DNA of 5,586 nt from assembly GCA_023406985.1 (NCBI GenBank), contig JAEXTK010000040.1:1-5586 (forward strand), in the 5' to 3' direction. Positions 1 through 5,072 of the stretch are shown here, piece after piece. The notes beneath the pieces were generated by a model. It was not told where the DNA came from and did not search any database. It saw only the letters and a list, made by a program, of their open reading frames with translations. Position numbers and translations under genes: made by a program. Within the stretch, counting starts at the first letter, position 1. Each line of letters starts with the position of its first letter. The stretch comes from Spirochaetota bacterium (GTDB lineage: Bacteria; Spirochaetota; Spirochaetia; Treponematales; Breznakiellaceae).

Positions 1-14
1 GGGAGCCTACCCAG

Positions 15-55
15 CCCCACCGGCCCCCCCCCTCCTACCCCGGCCGGCCGGCCGG
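15..55 (-). other. G-quadruplex motif and CCGG palindrome downstream of the DGPF gene
   Basis: The minus strand from 41 to 15 reads GGGG, five bases, nine G, five bases, GGGG. This supplies four runs of four G with loops of 5, 1 and 5 bases, the textbook pattern for a four-tetrad quadruplex. Beside it, 40-55 is a perfect 16-bp palindrome of four CCGG units, and 60-69 (GGCGCGCGCC) is another palindrome. All lie 3' of the DGPF stop and would be in its transcript. No T-run follows, so this is not a classical intrinsic terminator. Confidence 0.5.
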
Positions 56-75
56 CGGAGGCGCGCGCCCCGCCG

Positions 76-423
76 CTAGAAATCCATCACCGGCCGTATC
101 TCCACGCTGCCGATCTTGGCGAAGGGTTCGTCGGCGGCGATCCGCACGGCCTCCTCCCGGTCCTTCGCCTCGATCAGGACGAAACCGCAGAGCTCTTCCT
201 TGGTCTCCGCGAAGGGGCCGTCCGTGGTCGATAGTTTCGCGTCGCGGACGCGGACGGTCACCGCGGTCTTCGCAGATTCCAGGGCCTGGGCCTGGAGCAA
301 GTGACCGCTCCGCGCGGTCTGCTCGTCATAGGCCTTGCAGGCGGCCTGAAACGCCGCGCCTTCGGCCGGCGACATCTCGTCGAACCGCTTACCCGCGCAA
401 TACATGAGGCAAAGGTACTTCAT
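76..423 (-). CDS. YCII/DGPF-domain protein (YciI-related family)
   Basis: Encodes 115 residues, a normal length for the YCII-related (DGPF) family. The family-defining stretch is at residues 67-71 (TDGPF), followed by AETKEELCGF (72-81), with a typical C-terminal half (EAVRIAADEP at 91-100, EIRPV at 108-112). It is predicted to be a small soluble cytoplasmic ferredoxin-like-fold protein with no signal peptide or membrane segment. The molecular function of DGPF proteins is not established; known members are often genomic partners or targets of ECF sigma factors. An ATG lies 12 bases upstream (433-435), but GGAGGA sits right over that codon and about 5 bases before the ATG at 421-423, so the protein begins MKYLCLMY, as is usual for the family. 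It is divergent from the acyltransferase-like gene, and its upstream region carries an ECF42-like promoter candidate. Identity as a DGPF protein is secure; its role is unknown. Confidence 0.93.
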   Translation of the reverse strand: MKYLCLMYCAGKRFDEMSPAEGAAFQAACKAYDEQTARSGHLLQAQALESAKTAVTVRVRDAKLSTTDGPFAETKEELCGFVLIEAKDREEAVRIAADEPFAKIGSVEIRPVMDF

Positions 424-440
424 GGTTTCCTCCATACCGC

Positions 441-470
441 ATTATCGAACGGCGCGTTCCCAATTCGACA
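441..470 (-). promoter_or_regulatory. Candidate ECF42-type promoter of the DGPF gene
   Basis: Read on the minus strand, TGTCGA (470-465) is followed after 17 bases by CGAT (447-444), and then, 20 bases on, by the ATG at 423. As I recall it, the reported ECF42 promoter has TGTCGA at -35 and a CG(A/T)C-type -10, and drives DGPF genes. The -35 match is exact and the -10 is one base off. The overlapping hexamer GATAAT (446-441) is also a good housekeeping -10, but no TTGACA-like -35 accompanies it at 16-18 bases. Transcription would start near 434-437, just before the Shine-Dalgarno site. Confidence 0.5.
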
Positions 471-533
471 CGGCCGCCTTGAAGTATAGAGGCCGGGAAG
501 GATCGGGTGCGGAGGCGGCGCGCATAATCGTGG

Positions 534-539
534 TATGCT
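534..539 (+). promoter_or_regulatory. Candidate -10 for leaderless transcription of the acyltransferase-like gene
   Basis: TATGCT occupies 534-539, exactly 6 bases before the ATG at 546. Counting it as -12 to -7 puts +1 on the A of the start codon, the geometry of leaderless bacterial promoters. No Shine-Dalgarno sequence lies within 15 bases of the ATG (the nearest purine run, GGAGG at 511-515, is about 30 bases away), unlike the other genes here. No convincing -35 is present. A second AT-rich hexamer, CATAAT at 523-528, could be an alternative -10. Confidence 0.35.
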
Positions 540-545
540 GGCGCC

Positions 546-1319
546 ATGGTACGACGGAAAACGAGCGCGGCCAGGAAACTGGCCATCTACGGCTTCGAGA
601 TGGTGGGCGGGAGCCATAATTTTTATGCGCTCCTGGAGTTCGACATCACGGACCTGCGCTCCCGCCTGCGGAACGCCCGGGCTGCGGGCGCGGGCGGTTC
701 GCTCTTCGCCTTCCTCCTCAAGGCCATCGGCGCGAGCCTCGCCGCCCACCCCGAGCTCAACGCGATGGTCGACCTCAAGCGGACCACGACCTTCGACGAG
801 GTGGACATCGCGATCCCCATCGAGATCGTGCACGAGGGAAACTGGGCGACCAAGCAGCACGTCATCCGGAACGTCAACGCCAAGACGCTCACCGCGGTGG
901 ACGCGGAAATCGCGGAGGCCAAGCGGAACGAGGACGGACGGACCGGTTTCGCCTCCCCGCTCGTCCAGCGCATCCTCGCGTCCCTTCCCCGCGCCGTCGT
1001 CCTCGGTATCTTCCGCGGCGTCCTCAAGAACCACGCCAAGGTCAAGGAACTGTCGGGGACCGTCTTCGTCACCTCGGTCTCCATGTTCTCGTCGATCCCC
1101 GGGGCCGTCATCCCCTACAGCGGCGGCCCCAAAGCCGTATCCTTCGCCATCGGAAGTTCGATGAAGAAGCCCGTGGTGCGCGGCGACGAGATCGCGATAC
1201 GGGAGATGCTCGCCGTCACGGTCATCTTCAACCACGATGCGGTGGACGGCGCCCCCGCGGCCCGCTTCCTCAACCGGCTGCGGAAATATGTCGAGGCGGA
1301 CTGGGAGACGCTTATCTAG
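546..1319 (+). CDS. Stand-alone 2-oxoacid dehydrogenase acyltransferase (E2 catalytic core-like) protein
   Basis: Encodes 257 residues corresponding to the catalytic domain of E2 acyltransferases (chloramphenicol-acetyltransferase fold). The C-terminal active-site motif is clear: NHDAVDGAPAARF (229-241) fits the HxxxDG signature, with His230 and Asp234 as the expected catalytic pair. Further family-like stretches are LFAFLLKAIG (53-62), HPELNAMVD (68-76), EVDIAIPIEI (85-94) and HVIRNVNAKT (105-114). There is no lipoyl domain and no peripheral-subunit-binding domain, both of which precede this domain in true E2 subunits, and no E1 or E3 gene nearby. It is therefore probably a free acyltransferase using CoA or another thiol donor; its substrate is unknown. 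The start is fixed: an in-frame TAA at 525-527 precedes the ATG with no other start codon between. The basic N terminus (MVRRKTSAARK) suits this subfamily. Its stop lies inside the 3' end of the convergent ABC gene. Confidence 0.88.
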   Translation: MVRRKTSAARKLAIYGFEMVGGSHNFYALLEFDITDLRSRLRNARAAGAGGSLFAFLLKAIGASLAAHPELNAMVDLKRTTTFDEVDIAIPIEIVHEGNWATKQHVIRNVNAKTLTAVDAEIAEAKRNEDGRTGFASPLVQRILASLPRAVVLGIFRGVLKNHAKVKELSGTVFVTSVSMFSSIPGAVIPYSGGPKAVSFAIGSSMKKPVVRGDEIAIREMLAVTVIFNHDAVDGAPAARFLNRLRKYVEADWETLI

Positions 1320-2136
1320 CCGACGCGTACAGCGCGCGGTACGCCCCTCCCCGCGCCTCGAGCTCTTCGTGGGTGCCGGACTCCAGGATGCGGCCCTTGT
1401 CGATGAAGAAGATGGCATCGGCGTTCCGGATGGTGGAGAGCCGATGGGCGATGACGAAGGAGGTGCGGCCCGCGAGGAGGGCGGCGAGGCCCTCCTGCAG
1501 CGCCCGCTCGGTCTCCGTGTCCACGGAGGAGGTGGCCTCGTCCAGGATGAGGATGCGCGGGTCGGAGAGGAGGACGCGGGCGAAGGCGATGAGCTGGCGT
1601 TCGCCCATGGAGAGCCGCATGCCGCGTTCGGCCACCTGGGTGTCGTAGCCGTCCTTCATCGCCATGATGAAGCCGTGGGCGCGGACCGCGCGCGCCGCCG
1701 CCTCCACCTCCGCGTCCGTCGCGTCCAGCTTTCCGTAGCGGATGTTGTCGCGGACGCTCGCGGAGAAGAGGAAGCTGTCCTGGAGCATTGAGCCGACCTG
1801 GGATCGGACCGAGGCGATGGTGACGCTCTTGAGGTCGATGCCGTCGATGAGGACCCGCCCCGCGTCCGGGTTGTAGAAGCGCGAGAGCAGGTTGACGATG
1901 GTGGTCTTGCCGGCGCCGGTCGGCCCGACCAGGGCGATCGTCTTTCCCGGCTCCACGACGAAGGAGACATCCCGGAGTACGGGATGGCCCGCCTCGTAGG
2001 AGAAATCGACGGAATCGAACCGGACGTGGCCGCGGATGGTCGGGAGCGGCGTCGAGCCGGCCTCGTCGGCGATGTCCACCTTTTCGTCGATCAGTTCGAA
2101 GATGCGCTCCATGTAGGCGCCGGTCGTGACCATCAT
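1312..2136 (-). CDS. C-terminal fragment: linker and ATPase domain of the second ABC subunit
   Basis: Starting at the ATG at 2136-2134, this frame gives 274 residues beginning MMVTTGAYMERIFELIDEKV, the normal linker from TM6 into the nucleotide-binding domain. In full-length numbering it holds A-loop Tyr360, Walker A GPTGAGKTT (384-392), Q-loop Gln432, signature LSMGE (488-492), Walker B ILILDE (508-513), D-loop SSVD (516-519) and switch His544. All ATP-hydrolysis residues are intact; only the signature deviates, with Met for the first Gly and Glu for Gln. The start overlaps the previous fragment's stop as ATGA, so termination-reinitiation could make it as a separate protein, although only a weak GGGAA lies about 11 bases upstream. 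The in-frame coding similarity actually extends further upstream, to about 2178. The stop codon lies within the convergent acyltransferase-like gene. Confidence 0.6.
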   Translation of the reverse strand: MMVTTGAYMERIFELIDEKVDIADEAGSTPLPTIRGHVRFDSVDFSYEAGHPVLRDVSFVVEPGKTIALVGPTGAGKTTIVNLLSRFYNPDAGRVLIDGIDLKSVTIASVRSQVGSMLQDSFLFSASVRDNIRYGKLDATDAEVEAAARAVRAHGFIMAMKDGYDTQVAERGMRLSMGERQLIAFARVLLSDPRILILDEATSSVDTETERALQEGLAALLAGRTSFVIAHRLSTIRNADAIFFIDKGRILESGTHEELEARGGAYRALYASAR

Positions 2137-3074
2137 GTTGTAGAAGTTCCCGATGTTCTGGATCGGGGCCCAGAACCGCAGATGTAGCCGGAGAAGGCGA
2201 CGAGGGTACCGACGCTCACGCTTCCGCGCAGCCAGAGGACGCCGGCCGCGTACACGAGGCAGACGCCGGTCGTGGAGATGGTGTCGATGACGGGCCAGAT
2301 GGTGAAGGTGACGCGCACCGCCCGCATCCAGACCGTCTGCCAAGCCGCCGAGAGCCGGGTGAAGATCCGCTTGTTCTCCTCCTCCCGGGCGAAGGATTGG
2401 GTGATCTTCATGCCCGAGAGGCTCTCGCTCACGTAGGCGTTGAGGTTCGCCTGCTTGCGGCTCACGTCCTGCCAGGCCGCGTGCTGCCGCCGCTTGACCG
2501 CGAAGACGGCGGCGAAGAGGAGGGGCAGGCCGGCCATGCAGACGAGGGTGAGCCGCACGTCGATGAAGAGCATGAAGGCGATGATGAAGGCCAGGCTGAA
2601 CAGGTCGGCGATGAACTGGATGAAGCCGCTCTGGAGGAGCTCGGAAAGGGAGTTCACGTAGTTGACGACGCGGATGAGGATCTTGCCGTGCGGCCGGGAG
2701 TCGAAGTAGGTGAAGGGCAGGACCTGGAGCTTGGCGAAGACGTCCGCGCGGATCTTGACGATCACGTCCTGGCCGATGCGGGTCATGATGCGGACCCGCG
2801 TGGTCTGGAAGAGCCAGGAAAGGAAGACCGCGAGGACGAGGAGCAGGGCGAGGCCGACGAGCGCCCCCTCGTCGCCGGCCGGGATGGCGACGTCGATCGC
2901 GAGCTTGATGAGGTAGGGGCCGGAGAGGGAAACGATGGCGGCGCCCATCATGAGCGCTACCGCCGCCGCGACGCGGCGGCCCCAGGGGCGGAGATAGCCG
3001 AGGAGCCGGAATACGTAGTGCATGCGGATGCCGCCCTCGTCGGCCTCGTCCACCTCGAAGGTGTTACGCGCCAT
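2133..3074 (-). CDS. N-terminal fragment: membrane domain of the second ABC subunit
   Basis: As the bases stand, this reading frame gives 313 residues. Residues 1-298 are authentic ABC type-I exporter membrane domain: a short cytoplasmic lead, then hydrophobic segments at about 35-55, 72-92, 150-172, 173-194, 256-283 and the start of TM6 at about 286-298. SESLSGMKITQSFARE (216-231) is the conserved cytoplasmic region typical of this fold. The last 15 residues (CGSGPRSRTS and onward) are out of frame and Ser/Thr/Gly/Arg-rich, unlike a TM6-to-linker sequence. The stop TGA (2135-2133) overlaps the ATG of the downstream fragment as ATGA. On its own this piece lacks any ATPase domain. Confidence 0.6.
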   Translation of the reverse strand: MARNTFEVDEADEGGIRMHYVFRLLGYLRPWGRRVAAAVALMMGAAIVSLSGPYLIKLAIDVAIPAGDEGALVGLALLLVLAVFLSWLFQTTRVRIMTRIGQDVIVKIRADVFAKLQVLPFTYFDSRPHGKILIRVVNYVNSLSELLQSGFIQFIADLFSLAFIIAFMLFIDVRLTLVCMAGLPLLFAAVFAVKRRQHAAWQDVSRKQANLNAYVSESLSGMKITQSFAREEENKRIFTRLSAAWQTVWMRAVRVTFTIWPVIDTISTTGVCLVYAAGVLWLRGSVSVGTLVAFSGYICGSGPRSRTSGTSTT

Positions 3075-4848
3075 AGCGCGCCTCCGCCCCTGCCGCGGCC
3101 CCTGGGCCGACGCCGGCCCCCGCCGCGATGGCGGCGCCGCCGGCCGTCTGGTGTTCCCACACGTCGCGGTAGTAGCCGCGGCGGCGGATGAGGTCGGCGT
3201 GCGTTCCCCGGTCCGCGATGCGGCCGCCGCGCATCACGAGGATGAAGTCCGCGGAGGCGAGGGCGGAGACGCGGTGGGCGATGAGGAACATCGTCCTCCG
3301 GCCCGAGAGGGAGCGGAGGGACGCGCGGATGCGCTCCTCGGTTTCCACGTCCACGCTCGATGAGACGTCGTCCAGGATCATCACCGGCGGATCGGCGAGC
3401 AGGAGGCGCGCCAGGGCGATCCGTTGGCGCTGCCCTCCCGAGAGGCCGACGCCGCGCTCGCCCACGATCGTGTCGTAGCCCTGCGGCAGGTCGCGGATGA
3501 ACGCGTCCGCGTCCGCGAGGCGAGCGGCCGCCCGGATTTCCTCCATGCGCGCGTCCGGCCTGCCGAAGGCGATGTTCCCCTCGATCGTGTCGGAGAAGAG
3601 GAAGATGTCCTGCATGGCCATGCCCGCGTTCCGCCTTAGGCTCCCGAGGTCGAGCGAACGGACGTCGTGGCCGTCCACGAGCACCGTCCCCTCGGTGGCG
3701 TCGTAGTAGCGGCAGATGAGCTTGGCCAGAGTCGATTTGCCCGAACCGGTCGGCCCGAGGATGCCGACCGTCATGCCGCGCTCCGCGACGAAGTCCAGTT
3801 CGGCGAGCACCCTGCCGCCGCCGTAGTCGAAGCCCACGCCGCGGAATTCGACCTTTCCCGCGGCGCGTCCGAGGAATACGGCCGGCGCGGGTTGGCGGAT
3901 GAGGCTTCGGCGCCCGAAGAGTTCGTGGAGGCGCTCCAGGGACGCGCGGAATTTTTGGAAGTCGTTCACGAGGCCGCCGATCTGGCTCAGGGGATTGGAG
4001 ATGGCCCACATGAGGCCGTTGAACGTCACGAGTTCGCCGAGGGTGAGCTCTCCGCGGATCACCATGAGGCCGCCTGAGAGGATGAGCATGACCGGTAAAA
4101 GACCCGTGATCGCGTCGATGAGGGGGACGTACTTCACGCGCACGGCCACCGACGCGAGGCTGCGGTCGCGGTAGGCCTCGTTCTCCGCGCGGAAACGCTC
4201 CCGCTCGTGGTCCTCCCGCACGAAGGCCTTGACCACCCGGTTGCCCGCGATGTTTTCCTGGACCATGGAGTTGAGCCGAGCGAACTGGTCGCGTACGGCC
4301 AGGTGCCGCGGCCTGACCTTCCGCGCGAAGACCACGGCTAAGGCGGCGATGAGCGGCGAGACCGACAGCATCGCGAGCGTGAAGGGGAGATGGATGGAGG
4401 CGAGGAGGGCGACCGAGAAGACGAGGAGGACGACGGTCTCGAAGGCCTGGTAGACCACCCAGGCGATGAAGTGGCGGACCGCGTCCAGGTCGCTCGTCAT
4501 GAGGGTCATGACGTCGCCGGGCTTGGTCCGGTCGTAATACGTGAAATCGAGGCTCTGCACCGTATCGTAGAGGTCGCCTCGCAGGTTGCGGATAACGCTC
4601 TGCGACGCGTGCTCGAAGGCCATCTGATAGGAGAAACGGAGTATCGATTTCAGGATCGTGGCCCCGATCATCAGGGCGATGAACGTGGGGAGCAGGTCCG
4701 TCTTCCCGCCGACGATGACCCGATCCACGATCTCGCCCGACAGGGTGGGGTTCACCATGTTGAGGGCGCAGACGCAGGCGGACAGGACGAGACCCATCGA
4801 CATGACGAGGGCGTATTTCCGGACGTAGGTCCAGATCCAGGCGAGCAT
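3064..4848 (-). CDS. ABC exporter half-transporter, first subunit (degenerate Walker B Asp)
   Basis: Encodes 594 residues. A type-I exporter membrane domain (hydrophobic segments at about 11-33, 52-72, 125-150, 155-176, 240-265, 268-290) is followed by a nucleotide-binding domain from about 331. ATPase motifs: likely A-loop Tyr342, Walker A GPTGSGKST (365-373), Q-loop Gln413, canonical signature LSGGQ (469-473), Walker B VMILDD (489-494), D-loop SSVD (497-500), switch His525. The residue after the Walker B Asp, normally catalytic Glu, is Asp494, which marks the degenerate-site subunit of heterodimeric exporters such as BmrC, LmrC and TM287. The partner is the next gene, whose start overlaps this gene's end. 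The last 26 residues form a Gly/Ala-rich tail beyond the usual family end. AGAGGT lies 7 bases before the ATG (4848-4846), and a TTGACA promoter precedes it. Drug, lipid or peptide export is plausible, but the substrate is not visible in the sequence. Confidence 0.95.
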   Translation of the reverse strand: MLAWIWTYVRKYALVMSMGLVLSACVCALNMVNPTLSGEIVDRVIVGGKTDLLPTFIALMIGATILKSILRFSYQMAFEHASQSVIRNLRGDLYDTVQSLDFTYYDRTKPGDVMTLMTSDLDAVRHFIAWVVYQAFETVVLLVFSVALLASIHLPFTLAMLSVSPLIAALAVVFARKVRPRHLAVRDQFARLNSMVQENIAGNRVVKAFVREDHERERFRAENEAYRDRSLASVAVRVKYVPLIDAITGLLPVMLILSGGLMVIRGELTLGELVTFNGLMWAISNPLSQIGGLVNDFQKFRASLERLHELFGRRSLIRQPAPAVFLGRAAGKVEFRGVGFDYGGGRVLAELDFVAERGMTVGILGPTGSGKSTLAKLICRYYDATEGTVLVDGHDVRSLDLGSLRRNAGMAMQDIFLFSDTIEGNIAFGRPDARMEEIRAAARLADADAFIRDLPQGYDTIVGERGVGLSGGQRQRIALARLLLADPPVMILDDVSSSVDVETEERIRASLRSLSGRRTMFLIAHRVSALASADFILVMRGGRIADRGTHADLIRRRGYYRDVWEHQTAGGAAIAAGAGVGPGAAAGAEARYGA

Positions 4849-4871
4849 CTTCGTACCTCTTGTGGGGCGTC

Positions 4872-4901
4872 ACCATAGCGCCGCGGCGCGAAACCTGTCA
4901 A
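4872..4901 (-). promoter_or_regulatory. Sigma70-type promoter of the ABC exporter operon
   Basis: On the minus strand a perfect -35 TTGACA (4901-4896) is followed, after 18 bases, by TATGGT (4877-4872), which matches four of six -10 positions including the key TA and final T. Transcription would start near 4864-4866, giving a leader of about 16-18 bases that carries the AGAGGT ribosome-binding site. It is the only clear housekeeping promoter in the window. Confidence 0.65.
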
Positions 4902-4904
4902 CGA

Positions 4905-4912
4905 GACCGGTC
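4905..4912. promoter_or_regulatory. Candidate operator palindrome next to the ABC promoter
   Basis: GACCGGTC is a perfect 8-bp palindrome located 3 bp upstream of the -35 of the ABC operon promoter. Read from the minus strand it extends on one side to AACCGACCGGTC, which resembles half of the ACCGACCGGTCGGT-like operators seen for some TetR-family repressors of exporter genes. The other side does not continue the symmetry, and no regulator gene lies in the window. Confidence 0.25.
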
Positions 4913-4969
4913 GGTTAAAAACGATATCTCCCTTGTGTCACGAAGATTGGGGAAAGAAATGACGGCGCT

Positions 4970-5031
4970 CCCCGACGCCCCGACGCGCTTTCCCCCGCCT
5001 TTTGTCGTATCCGCCCCGCCCCGACGCGTCG
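4970..5031. repeat. Short direct repeats CCCCGACGC and a palindrome in the SRPBCC upstream region
   Basis: CCCCGACGC occurs three times, starting at 4970, 4978 and 5019; the last two extend to CCCCGACGCG. The third copy runs into the perfect 10-bp palindrome CGACGCGTCG (5022-5031). They lie in the non-coding spacer upstream of the SRPBCC gene and could be protein-binding sites. In C-rich sequence of this composition, chance is also a fair explanation. Confidence 0.3.
5003..5030 (+). promoter_or_regulatory. Candidate ECF-type promoter of the SRPBCC gene
   Basis: TGTCGT (5003-5008) and CGTC (5027-5030) are separated by 18 bases. This resembles the ECF-sigma pattern of a TGTC-containing -35 and a CGTC -10, and the -35 differs by one base from the TGTCGA upstream of the DGPF gene. 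Transcription would start near 5036-5040, about 35 bases before the ATG. No sigma70-type pair with proper spacing was found here; TATCTT at 5041-5046 has no matching -35. TGTCGT also occurs inside both ABC ATPase domains by codon coincidence, so the match alone is weak. Confidence 0.3.
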
Positions 5032-5072
5032 ATCGCCCCCTATCTTTATCCCAGAGCGACAAGGAGGAACCT

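Larger units (their letters stand above)
1312..3074 (-). pseudogene. ABC exporter half-transporter, second subunit (canonical Walker B, deviant signature), frameshifted as read
   Basis: This is the second gene of a two-gene exporter operon. Its ATG (3072-3074) lies 11 bp inside the first gene's end, with GGAGG 7 bases upstream, so translation is probably coupled. Bridging a shift at 2179-2180 gives 587 residues, normal for a half-transporter: membrane domain at about 1-320 and ATPase domain at about 350-587. At the break the frame reads TAC ATC, then two extra bases TG, then CGG TTC TGG GCC. One base is missing, or a -1 shift would be needed, and the product would continue GYI-x-RFWAPI inside TM6. 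No slippery heptamer or long homopolymer is present. The ATPase has Walker A GPTGAGKTT, Walker B ending in Glu513 and His544, but LSMGE instead of LSGGQ. Without repair it yields the two fragments listed separately. Both halves look well conserved, so an assembly error or recent mutation is likely. The closest functional models I can name are the BmrD/LmrD/TM288-type partners; the transported substrate cannot be told. Confidence 0.85.

Noticed and set aside
1..20. A GTG start (20-18, minus strand) with an upstream AGGAGG, possibly a downstream gene such as a sigma factor
   Set aside because: Only six codons fit in the window, and they resemble no known N terminus. The apparent ribosome-binding site is part of a long G tract.
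37..69. Intrinsic terminator after the DGPF gene
   Set aside because: GC-rich palindromes are present but no T-run follows them on the transcript strand; G-rich sequence follows instead.
440..460. A GGAAC-type ECF -35 (456-460, minus strand) for the DGPF gene
   Set aside because: At the usual spacing the -10 would fall at about 439-436, with transcription starting inside or past the Shine-Dalgarno site. The TGTCGA alternative places everything correctly.
420..1418. A 332-codon minus-strand open frame antisense to the acyltransferase-like gene
   Set aside because: The composition is that of a shadow frame in GC-rich DNA, there is no family resemblance, and it covers the real promoters of two genes.
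2160..2190. Programmed ribosomal frameshifting in the second ABC subunit
   Set aside because: A -1 shift would restore the frame, but there is no X-XXY-YYZ slippery heptamer, and ABC half-transporters are not known to use it. Base loss or sequence error is simpler.
2397..3191. A 264-codon plus-strand open frame antisense to the second ABC subunit
   Set aside because: The translation is almost all Asp/Glu/Gly/Val/Arg, typical of the antisense of GC-rich coding sequence. The opposite strand encodes a clear transporter membrane domain.
2957..4876. A 639-codon open frame on the same strand as the first ABC subunit
   Set aside because: Its product is Arg/Pro/Gly/His-rich low-complexity sequence with no recognisable fold. 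It is a GC-bias shadow of the ABC gene, whose own frame carries every expected motif.
4860..5072. An N-terminal extension of 71 residues for the SRPBCC protein
   Set aside because: The in-frame ATG at 4860 has no ribosome-binding site and lies in the ABC promoter leader region. The strong AAGGAGG at 5061-5067 and the domain boundary both point to 5073.
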